Shown piece by piece: positions 37,658 to 47,106 of a stretch of DNA of 64,000 nucleotides. The stretch spans positions 18,411,901 to 18,475,900 of the forward strand of contig JAPTYO010000013.1 in NCBI GenBank assembly GCA_036873135.1, given 5' to 3'. Position numbers and translations under genes: made by a program. The DNA comes from Clarkia xantiana subsp. parviflora (taxonomy: Eukaryota; Streptophyta; Magnoliopsida; Myrtales; Onagraceae). Under the pieces are notes generated by a model. The model saw only the letters and a list, made by a program, of their open reading frames with translations. It was not told where the DNA came from and ran no database searches. Positions within the stretch are counted from its first letter, which is position 1, and every line of letters starts with the position of its first letter.

Positions 37658-40521
37658 CTGTGCGGTTATTTGATACTAACACATTGATAATCATGCACAA
37701 TCAGAGAGACAATAAAATTTTGGAAAAGAATTGCATAAATCGGATATCTATGAGATAGAAGGCGACAAGTAATGATTCCTCAGACATCTAACCAAACCGA
37801 CCACCAGTAAACCGAGGGAAGGGGGTCGTGAAAGAGTTCACATTACCGTCATCTCCTTTCTAATAGAACAGTCTTTTAAAACGGTTTAATCGCTTTTACC
37901 GGAACGGGGAGTTCTTACATACACCTGATATTGGCTTTCCCAATGCCCTTTTTAAAACGTTTCGAGAATTTTATGCATGCATACACAATTATACTACACA
38001 ACTAAATCATCATACGCAGGCCACATCCATGAAACAAACCACTCATCATGCATACGCATCATGCGTCTAATTTTCCGAGCAACTCATGCTTCCATATATA
38101 ATTCTACTACTTAAGTAAATTATCACATGCAGCTACATCATCAATATTATTGCATACGCATCATGCGTGATCATACCACATCAAACATGCATATTTGGCG
38201 ACTGATTTTCAATTTTAAAACATTTGGGGCTGACTTGAAATTCATGCTATCAATCAAACATGCGTACTTCTAGACACGATTTCTAGGCACTTGCAACCAT
38301 CACAGCATGTCTATCCTAGTGCGCAACTCATTAATTGAAATCCAGGGCTCTGCCCCCAACATGTATTATCCACCTAGCTTGACATAGTCAAGACGACAGT
38401 TCTAATCATGCAAATATCAATTAAATAGCAATTGCAATTCAGCTCACTAAATGACTCAATCCCAAAATCATGCATTTCCAAGATCCACTCTCATAGTCAA
38501 AAGGGTTAATAGGTCTTTTGATACAACATGTTTGACGATTTTTGGCTTTTGATGCAACATCTTTTTTTTGTATACTTTTGGTGCAATACGTTTGCAATTT
38601 GTACCACTTTTGGTGCATCCGTTAATTGACCATTAGTTTGACCGCTAAATAGTCACGTGACTTGCACATGCCTAACCCTATATTTCTATTTTTTTTCAGT
38701 TTAGTCCTTAATTTATTGTCTTACGTTTTTATTTTTGCAATTTAGACCCTAAACATTTTCAACCTCACCCTAGGGCTAAATTGACATAGTCATGGTCTTA
38801 CCCATGCCTAGGTCGAACCATGGCTAGGGTCACCACGGCCATGGGTTGACCTAGCCATGGGTCGAAACATGGATAGGTCAATTTAGCCTTTTGGTAAAAT
38901 TGACCCAATTAGACCCTAAGCCTAAATTGACATAGCCATGGTCCGACCAATGGTTAGGTCGAACCATGGTTAAGGCGGCATAGGTCTGGTGACGCTAGCT
39001 ATGGTTCGACCTAGCCATGGGTCGGAGCATGGCTAGGTCAATTTAGCCCTAGGGTGCGGTTGAAAATGTTTAGGGGCTAAATTGCAAAAATAAAAATGTA
39101 GGACAATAAATTTGAGGACTAAATTGAAAAAAAAATATATATAAATTTGGGGCTAGGCATGTGCAAGTCACGTGACTATGTAATGGTCAAACTAACGGTC
39201 AACTAACGGATGCACCAAAAGTGGTACAAATTGCAAACGTATTGCACCAAAAGTATACACAAAAAAAGATGTTGCACCAAAAGCCAAACATTGTCAAACA
39301 TGTTGTACCAAAAGACCTATTAACCCTAATCAAAACATGGCATTATTTTTAATTAAAATTTGAAAATATTAAACATACGAGCACTATGTAGCTAATTTTA
39401 AAGCTTGAAAACATTTTGATTTTAAAATTTGATCTTCTTATTTTCAGTTGACTCGTATCTGTCCGGTTTAAAGATCCGGTACAATCAAATTCGGTTCGGT
39501 TCTTTCCAATTAAACCGGTTCTGCCGGTCCGGTTCGGTTCAGATAATATGGTTCGGCTGGACCGGTTCGGTTAAAATAGGAATTCAGTTCTGTTCTTCAC
39601 GCAAAACGGGTCAGTTAGGTTCGACCCATTTAGTTTCCCGGTCCGGCTCGACCCGACCGGGATGGGTCGGACCGATTGAGAAAACCTGGTTGGTTGACCC
39701 GCTTCGGTTTTGACCCGTGGGACCCGACTCGGATCGATTCAGTTGACCCAGTTCGGGTTCCCTTGGTCTTCCGGGTCAGTTGTCCTGACCCGGATGTGTA
39801 GTTGGACCAACCTATAAACCCTTTAAGGTTCGGCCGAAATATTCCTTGTGGGCTAAGTAGGGTTTTAAAATATATCAAAAACTTAATATAAAAATAATCT
39901 CCAATATTTACAATATTTACATTAATTATAAAAATAATCTCCAATATTTACACACACACACACACACACATTTATATATATATATCAGCCGAAATTATAT
40001 ATATATTATTTATTTTTATGATTCTATATTAGGATAAAATCTATCTACAATAAATATTTTCTCAATCTTAGGCAACTAAAATCTATCTATAATATACAAG
40101 ATTTCTAAAATCATGCTAGAATATATTGATAGTAACTATCACAATTATCTTATGAATCTAACCCTAATTGTGACCTAAATCACCTAACATATTTCAGCCA
40201 ATTTTTTTATATTATTATATTAGGGTCGGCTTGAACCCAATTACTTAGGGATTAAAAAACTAAAATTTTCACTTTGTGACACTTAAGTGGTTCGGCCGAA
40301 ATATTTTGTTTAGCAGTGGTCAAATTTTAAGATCAAATTTGTACTAAGATCAACAATCCAATGTTTAATTTTATAAAGGTCATCATTTTCTTGAAAAATC
40401 ATGAACATCAGTTTTAACAAGAAAACACTCAATTTCATAAAAGTCAATTATACTAAAACCATCGCTCTTACTAAAATTTCAAGAACACCAATTTATCAAA
40501 ATTATGAACTCCCTTACACAG
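37658..40521 (-). other. Cop-2 long 5' leader
   Basis: Non-coding, about 2.0 kb after removing the foldback element. From the primer site: AT-rich sequence, a CA microsatellite (39950-39970), a degenerate GGTTCGGTT/CCGGTCC-rich block (39440-39800), then CATGC/CATAC-rich sequence (37960-38480) and the GTGAAAGAGTTCACATTACC segment just before gag. The same blocks appear in the same order in Cop-1 and Cop-3. Confidence 0.7.
38503..39326. mobile_element. Mutator-like foldback element (824-bp near-perfect palindrome)
   Basis: It begins GGGTTAATAGGTCTTTTG and ends with its reverse complement CAAAAGACCTATTAACCC. The two arms stay complementary almost to the centre (about 38915), including TAGTCACGTGACTTGCACATG and the central cluster of GACCTAGCCATGG words. 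Flanks are 9-bp imperfect duplications TAGTCAAAA (38494-38502) and TAATCAAAA (39327-39335). Nine-base target duplications and long terminal inverted repeats fit Mutator-like non-autonomous elements. There is no coding capacity. Confidence 0.85.
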
Positions 40522-40533
40522 GCTCTGATACCA
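40522..40533 (-). promoter_or_regulatory. Cop-2 primer-binding site
   Basis: The minus strand reads TGGTATCAGAGC one base inside the LTR, the initiator Met-tRNA complement of copia elements. Confidence 0.9.
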
Positions 40534-40534
40534 C

Positions 40535-41126
40535 TGTAGGATTATAGGGGATAAATACTACGGAAATATACAAGGTACATGCTATGTAAACAGATTACGC
40601 AGTGGAATATAGCGCACTTACCTCAATGCTTTCCGTAGACCCAATATCTTCTAGGGGAGTTCTCGATATGCCGGACGGTTCCCGTAAGGACTCTTGTTAA
40701 GGAATACCTACGCGGATTAGTCTCCACAGAAAAGCCTCTTGTCGAATCTTTGGCAGGGATGGATCTCCGAAATAATTTGCTCGAAGCAATTTGGCACCTC
40801 ATTGGCACTAGAGTGGTTCGGCCGAAACTATTGTGATAGGGAGGAGAGATTTATTTTTGTCTCACCACAAATGAAGAAAGTGATTAACCGTAATTAATTC
40901 GTGACACTCCCTATTTATAAGAGGAGGTGGGAAAAATCCACCTCACCACATAATAAGTTTCGGTCGGCCTTGCTTTGAGAAAGGGATGCCCAATTTTGGG
41001 CCTCTCATGTCAATTGGAATTTTAAGCCTAGCCGAAAATCCCTAATGTGACATTACATAATTGACTTAGATAACAGTCTCATATTAATAGGCTTCTATTT
41101 AGGGCGACCAATATCCAAATGCCACC
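40535..41126 (-). repeat. Cop-2 5' LTR (592 bp)
   Basis: On the minus strand it starts TGGTGGCATTTGGATATTGG and ends CTATAATCCTACA. A TATA-like CTTATAAATAGGGAG lies at about 40910-40924. It abuts relic X1 at GTGCATGCC. Confidence 0.85.
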
Positions 41127-42719
41127 AGTGCATGCCTAACAGAATTCCTCTTGCTTCTGCGAGGAGGCCAAAGCCAATGATGAGCAAGTTTATCCCTTTG
41201 TCTTCTCGTTATCATCCCCCTAAACAGGAAATTTTCACCATCTCAGACCTTTTTACTTCTTCCTCTCGTTTTCTCTATAGAATATGCATAAATTTGATAG
41301 CGGTGAAAAAGGAAAAAAAATGGTGGAATGGTCCACAGTCTTATTTGCTAGGTGTTATGGTTTTCGGAGGGAGCGAATTGATTAAATCAATAGATTTACG
41401 ACGAAACAAGGGCGGTTTCCTCAGGATTTTCAGAGGACTAGAAAGGGAGGATGGAATTTGGGTGTTCCATTTTCCATCTGAACGTCAAGCTTTGGAAGTC
41501 CTTCAGAATGGACCTTTCCAAGTAAATGGCCTAATCTTTGTTCTTGTTCAGGCAGACCCAATAACACATGCAATCAAACTGAGAGGTATTCCTCCGCATC
41601 TTATGAATAAGGAAAATGTCCTATAATTGAATTGGATTTCCATGAGGAGAGGTCTTTGGAAACTGCTTCGAGTGCTGTTAAATCTGAATTTACCGGTACT
41701 GCCTTCACCAGGACTGGCGGTGGGTGTGGTATCATATAAAGTATTGATCAGTTATAGGTTGGGACTACCATGCATGCAAAAGATGTGGCTGCTTTGGGCA
41801 TAAATTAGTTGAATGTACACTTCTAGAAGACCAAGTGGTGGCTGCAGGATGATTGAAGCGGTCTTAGATCCTCATATAGTTCCTTTTCGTGATATTAATC
41901 ATGATCTTTACACTTTTGGAAACAGGGGAAGTGGAGTTCTTATCAGATGGATGCCCTATCATGATGATCCAGGTGAGGTCATCTTACGAAATCAACGAAG
42001 AATCCAAGAAAACAGACATGCAGAGAATTTGCAGAACCGGAGGAATCATCGGTCGCCTTGGAACCCTCAACAAGTTCAACCTGCTGTGGACCCACGAGAA
42101 AATTTAATGGATATCGATTATTAAATGCGAGTTCGGAGGGGATAATTTTGGCAATGAATATAGGGAGAATCCAACTGTTAATCGCATGTCTGGCGATATC
42201 AATGATGGTCCACAAGGCATATGACAAATTAGGGTTTTCCCGTTTTTGGAAAAATGGAGCACCTTCTTTGGCCTTTCTCGGATATGGGATTTTCCAACTA
42301 AGTTGCTGCAGCGCACCTATGCCACTCCTTATTCCGACTTTTCTTCCAGGTTGGAATCAACCATGTATGATTCTTTCGTACATGATGCCTCCAAATACTA
42401 TTCCAGCACTAGAGGGATCAACTAGTCGGTCTACACCCACTCCACAACCTGCTCGCAATACACAGGGTCATGGTTAGCTTTCTAGGCCAAACCCTAATTT
42501 GCTGTTTCAGGCCTCTGAAGTGACAAAGATGGTCCCTAATGTTGTATCCAGTCTTATGCTGGTGGAAAATGTGCTTCCAAGCGTCTCTATGCAGTCAGGC
42601 CCACAATCAGGACCTTCTCAGTCGAGCCCTAGTATAAGTCACCACCCTCTTTTAAAAGAGCATATTGATGAACTAACAATGTTGTTTGTTGCACTAGGGT
42701 TTAAAATAGGAATAAGTCA
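41127..42719 (+). pseudogene. X1: LINE-type ORF1 relic (DUF4283 plus zinc knuckle)
   Basis: The frame 41132-41626 has KWWNGPQSYLLGVMVFGG, LRRNKGGFLRIFRGL, WVFHFPSERQALEVLQNGPF and IKLRGIPPHLMN, the pattern of the DUF4283 domain found in plant LINE ORF1 and related proteins. It stops after NKENVL. The zinc knuckle expected next is broken by a CATG duplication (CATGCATGCAAAAG, 41770-41783) that is absent from X2. The remainder (41813-42700) is in fragments. X1 ends at GTCA (42716-42719), where it joins Cop-3 leader sequence. RT and endonuclease of a LINE are absent. Confidence 0.65.
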
Positions 42720-43672
42720 AATTTTAAATCCAAAATATTTTCGAACTTTAAAATTAGCCTAAACAGTGCTCTTAGGGTTTGTGTTTTAATACACGGTTTC
42801 AGTCAAAACCCTAATGCCTGGTTTCGATTATGGGGATGGATCTCGGACTTGCATGTTTTTGGGACTGGATTAAATTAGTGGGATGATTTGCAATTGTTTA
42901 CTTTCTGCATCATACATTTTGATATAATTAGAACTGTCGTCTTGACTTAGTCAAGCTAGCTGGATATTATATTGCGATCATTGAGCTCTGGGATTTAAAT
43001 ATATGGTTTGCGCAATAGGATAGACATGCTATGCTGATTGAAAGTGCCTAGAATCCATGTCTAGAACTTCGCATGATTGATATTAAGCATGAATTGCAAA
43101 ACAACGCCTAATATTTTCAAAGAATTTTATAAAACCGAAAATTCCAGTCGCCAATTATGCATGATGTGTGCGGATATTGCATGTTTTGACGCGTATGCTA
43201 GGATGTTCACAATAGAACGCATGTGATAATTTACTTTACGTAGAATTATGTATGCTAGGAACATTACACGCATGACGCGTAAGCATGTTGTGTTCGATAT
43301 TTATGGCATGGTATGATAATTTGCTAGATGTAGTATAATTATAAATATGCATGCGTAAATTATCGGATAATTTTACAAAATTATAAGGGCCTTGGGAAAA
43401 CAAAGATCGGGTATGCTTATTTGAAAATTCCTGTTCGGGTAATTTACAATAGAATAACCGTTTTCAAAAGACTGATCTATTAGATTGAAAACGACAATAG
43501 TGTGAATTCTTTCACGACACCCCCTTTCTCGGTTTACTGAAGGTTGGTTTGGTTTAGTGACTGAAGAATCACTATTTGTCGTATTCCATCTTAATAGATA
43601 ATCTGATGTTTGCAATTCTGTCAAAATGTTGTTGTCTTCCTGAATTAGCATAATTATCAATGTATTAGTTTT
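42720..43672 (+). other. Cop-3 leader fragment, copy 1
   Basis: It matches 53102-54054. It contains the block mirrored in Cop-1 and Cop-2 leaders (CTTGACTTAGTCAAGCTAGC, CATGATGTGTGCGGATAT, GAATTCTTTCACGAC). No LTR or primer site precedes it here, so this copy begins in mid-leader. Confidence 0.75.
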
Positions 43673-44615
43673 CATGACTAAGTCGGTACGCTTCTATGAA
43701 CCTTGCAATCTTGATGGTATAAATCATGATGAACATAAGGAATATGTATTGGAATCCTCTTTGCTACGATTCCGAAAAGCGGAGAGGACAACTACGAATG
43801 AATATGGTAGTTCGTATGATTTTGACAATGAGAGATGAATTTGATAGTTTATTTCCCAAGAATTGGAGTAGGTTCTTTGATAATCTGAATCCATATGTGG
43901 TGATACATTCAACCCTGGTTTAAGGGGGTTGAAGAATACTTCAATTGCAACCAGACAATGTCAAAGCTTGGTGTTCCTTTGCATCTGCCTCAGTAGAAGC
44001 AAGGATGCTGAAGCTAGAAATGTTTCAGTTGAATGTGATGTTCTTTTCTTTGTCCATGGATGTCGGTGAAAAATCCGTTCAAGACCTTCGCAATGAAAGG
44101 TCAACATGGAAAAGATGTATAAGGTTGCCTTACATTGACATTATTCAATAACCTTGAGTCTAGTTAAGCAAATGAACCAAGCCAGTGAGGCGATAGCCTT
44201 CTTAGCTCACCACAAGAGATCATCTGAAGTCAATTGTGATCCATATATCATGAAGTGAACTAGACCGTAAAAGGTTTTATACGATAATCCGGTGGTTCAA
44301 ACCCCGTTATTAAAGTGCATCTAAAACACGCATCGTATGACATGTATATAAAGCCGTGAAACACTTTATTTGAACACAAAACATTTGATATGATTCACTG
44401 GTGAATTTAATCAGATGTAATGTTCAACATGACTTAAAGTTCAGATATGTATGGATCGAACATGAGACTTTCAGATCAAGAACCCTACTATTGTCATTTA
44501 TCGTTCGTTGTTCATCTGAATTATTAAACTTTTGGTCATTTTGAAATTCAGAGTTATTGAATAAAGAAATTGTTGCTCGATTAGAAGCACAATTTGCTTA
44601 TCAATTTAACGTTCC
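43673..44615 (+). pseudogene. Cop-3 gag relic, copy 1
   Basis: It starts MTKSVRFYEPCNLDGINHDE, similar to the Cop-1 gag start, then meets stops after YGSSYDFDNER. Later pieces such as 43945-44151 (QPDNVKAWCSFASASVEARM and EKSVQDLRNERSTWKR) are in other frames. NAL-2a interrupts it at 44616. Identical lesions occur in copy 2 (54055-54997), so the decay predates the duplication. Confidence 0.6.
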
Positions 44616-45268
44616 TGTTGAGATCGTTTCCACTTGGGATATCTCGAACTGTTTTTCAGGGACCTCGAACCTCGATCCACGAACTAACTTTGGCTCTCAC
44701 TTCGATTCTTGAACTAACTTTGATCTCTGTCTCAGTCTTCTATACGCCGGGTCTTGCAGAGCGGGCGATAACCAGCATGGAGATGGGGGGTGGTGCTGGT
44801 TGTGCCCTCTCCGATACTAAAGTTAGTATTTTAGAGTGAGAAAATTCTAGAGAGAGGTCAGAGCACAAATAGCAATTCTCCATAGTTTCAAGTTAATTCT
44901 TAAATGGGAGATCTAGGCCGCTATTTATAGGAAACCTGAGAGATGTGCCCGGTTTGATGTCGGTTTGCAGGAAAATGCTTACCGACATCGAGATTGGCTA
45001 TATACGCGCTAATTTCTCGTACGTAGTAAAAACAAGGGTAAACACGCAGTACAAGTCGGTAACCCGGACCGTGTCGATATTCGACACAGTCCGGATTGTC
45101 GGACAATCTGGACCAGTCCGGATTGCTGGAGCTATCCAGAACGGTCCGGGAGTAACGCGCATCCGAACTGTTTTGATCAAGGGTTGCGGTAAGGTCCGTT
45201 TTGTGGTTTTAGCGTGTTTGCGAGGTCTGAAACGTAAATATGAACCTGAATTGGACAGATATCCAACA
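44616..45268 (-). repeat. NAL-2a 3' LTR (653 bp)
   Basis: Homologous to the NAL-1 LTR (CGTTTCCACTTGGGATATC against TGTTTCCACTTGGGTAAC, and the same GACAGATATC end). The minus-strand purine tract lies at 45269-45282. Confidence 0.85.
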
Positions 45269-46167
45269 CTTGCCCCCGAGTCAGGTAGTGGTTCAAAACC
45301 CATGCTTGACTCTATTTAAGATAGGATATTCAGCCAATTTAGGTTCAACACTAACCTCAGGGGTGGCCTGTTTGTCCATCGAGTGCGCGGAGCACAGATT
45401 CGTCCATTTCTACTTTTCCAATGCACGTACATAATCTATTCACAGGGTTAGTGTAATAGACGGTATACATGTAACAAGGTACAGTTAATGACTTAGTCGT
45501 AATAACACGTCATAAGCAAAATACTTGTGATAATGGGCAATCATGCAATGCGGTGTCATCATGGTACGTGACATGAATGTGCAGCATGATATTAACATAG
45601 AGATGACCACATAGCACATGGATGACACAATTGTGCAATAAGAAAAATACTTAGAGCAATTTAAAATTGAAGAGCATGCTTGTCAACATGAAGCATGATG
45701 TAAACATAAAAAATGATGTAAGCATGTAATACAATGTAAACATGCAATTCATACTTAGATTATAAAAATAACATAGCAATCATAAGTTAGCATCATGCAT
45801 ATATAAAATTGATAACATGCATAATAGTCTATTCGTACGCAAGATGCGGTAATGATCGTACGTAGCGCGTCATGCAACATTAAGGAGCATGTATGTAATG
45901 CAAGCATAGGAGAGATGTAAATATGCTCCTACATGATACTAGGGAATTCTTATGAAAAAATAGATATTTGTTTTGTCCTTAGCACATGGTGTAGACACTA
46001 TTAATGAGAATTAGAAGAGAGAGTAGTCATTTAGCTTACATTCTCCCTTGATAATCTTCCAAGTAGCTCTCCTTGCTTGTTGAAGAAGGAGCTCATGGAG
46101 GTGTGAATTTGGAGTGGTCACATCATATTTGACATCGACCAAGGTCTAATCCGGGCAAGGAGGAAAC

Positions 46168-46272
46168 CACGACGGCGCGTGAGGAAGGAGGGGCGGCGCG
46201 TGAGGAAGGAGGGGCGGCGCGTGAGCTTTCAGCGGCGGCGCGTGGATCCTCGGGGCGGCGCGTGGGTTTTCG
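46168..46272 (-). repeat. GC-rich short repeat in NAL-2a (CGGCGCGTG, five copies)
   Basis: Five CGGCGCGTG units within about 100 bases, two of them in a perfect tandem of GAGGAAGGAGGGGCGGCGCG. The flanks are AT-rich. NAL-1 lacks this block at the equivalent position (near 10220). The copy at 56550-56655 is the same. Confidence 0.9.
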
Positions 46273-47106
46273 GGTGACAGCGAGTAGCAATTCGGACTTG
46301 CTTCGTGTCGGTGAGTCCAATTCCGTACATGGCTGGACCTTTCGTGACTTCGTTTGGCCTTGATTTAGTCTTGAAATCACCATGTACCAAGTTATCTTAA
46401 CATGCATACAAGGTGTTTGATAAAATGCATTAGAATACTTAGCCCCAAATCGGCCAAACATTTTCTAAGTGCTGAAATTTTAGAAAAGTGCAAATGAATC
46501 GTTACACTTCCCTTATGTATAGTGTTCATTGCCGACATGTTGTTCCATGCCTTAGCCGTTGTTTTAGTATGCTCGATTTGATGATCGGTAGTTGTACGTA
46601 CATAGCCGCCAATGGTTGTATGTTGGTGATGATAGCTTAGGCAATGTATGTTGAGCATAATGTATAGATTGTCGGTCATTGTCTGCAAACATGCTAAAAC
46701 ACTTAGAAAATATTTCAATAACATCTAGTGTTTGTTACCATTGATGTCGTCGTAAAATTCTTGTCGATCGCCGGCATAGAAAAATTTAGAAAATAATTCG
46801 TAGTAGTTGGTGTTTGCCACTTTATGTACACTATCCATCGTCATGCTAGTATATTTGGAGAATGCTCCTAGATGGTTGATTCCATGTCGCTCGCTGTATG
46901 TCGACACCTTGTCGTACGTAGATATTTGATAGTACGCTGACAGCTGGTAATATGCTGACTGTCATCTTGAGCCAAACACTTAGAAAATATTTCGCCCTTG
47001 TGATCATGTACATTATGAGCATGAGCTTGATGTCTAAATGTAAGATAATGAGTTGAGAGGTTTCCCCCCTTGCACGATGGTTGATACTTGTCGCACGAAG
47101 ACTATT

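Larger units (their letters stand above)
12743..41126 (-). mobile_element. Cop-2: Ty1/copia element split by three Tat insertions, a foldback element and Cop-1
   Basis: The minus-strand order is 5' LTR (40535-41126), primer site, about 2 kb of leader, gag, protease, integrase, RT and part of RNase H. It is interrupted at 38503-39326, 24727-35911, 21404-24456 and 13201-20093, and cut off at 12742 by Cop-1. Subtracting the insertions leaves about 6.4 kb. At the TGTAC and CCAGC insertion points, the integrase and RT frames resume in phase once one copy of the duplication is discounted, which confirms the nesting. The 3' LTR lies outside the window. Confidence 0.9.
44616..47060 (-). mobile_element. 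NAL-2a: non-coding LTR element, right end lost
   Basis: The left LTR (44616-45268) starts TGTTGAGATCGTTTCC, ends GATATCCAACA, and is preceded by GTTCC, the presumed target duplication. A purine tract GACTCGGGGGCAAG and TATA box CCTATAAATAGC set minus orientation. The interior resembles NAL-1 (CATGATGTAAACAT words; GCTAAAACACTTAGAAAAT). The 5' LTR expected on the right is missing; the sequence runs into truncated Cop-4a near 47060-47106. Small open frames such as 46123-46461 come from a GC-rich repeat and not from a gene. Confidence 0.8.

Noticed and set aside
12147..41126. Cop-1 LTR (12147-12742) and Cop-2 LTR (40535-41126) as the two LTRs of one element
   Set aside because: They are too diverged, the left one has its own primer site and leader on the left, and it cuts into RNase H. 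It is the 5' LTR of a separate insertion.
41132..41626. X1 as a host protein-coding gene
   Set aside because: It occurs three times, with stops and frameshifts in each copy, and has the DUF4283 plus zinc-knuckle arrangement common in plant LINE ORF1. A domesticated gene cannot be formally excluded, but nothing supports it.
46123..46461. Ala/Ser/Arg/Pro-rich 112-codon minus-strand frame in NAL-2a
   Set aside because: Its composition comes from the CGGCGCGTG repeat; no counterpart exists in NAL-1.
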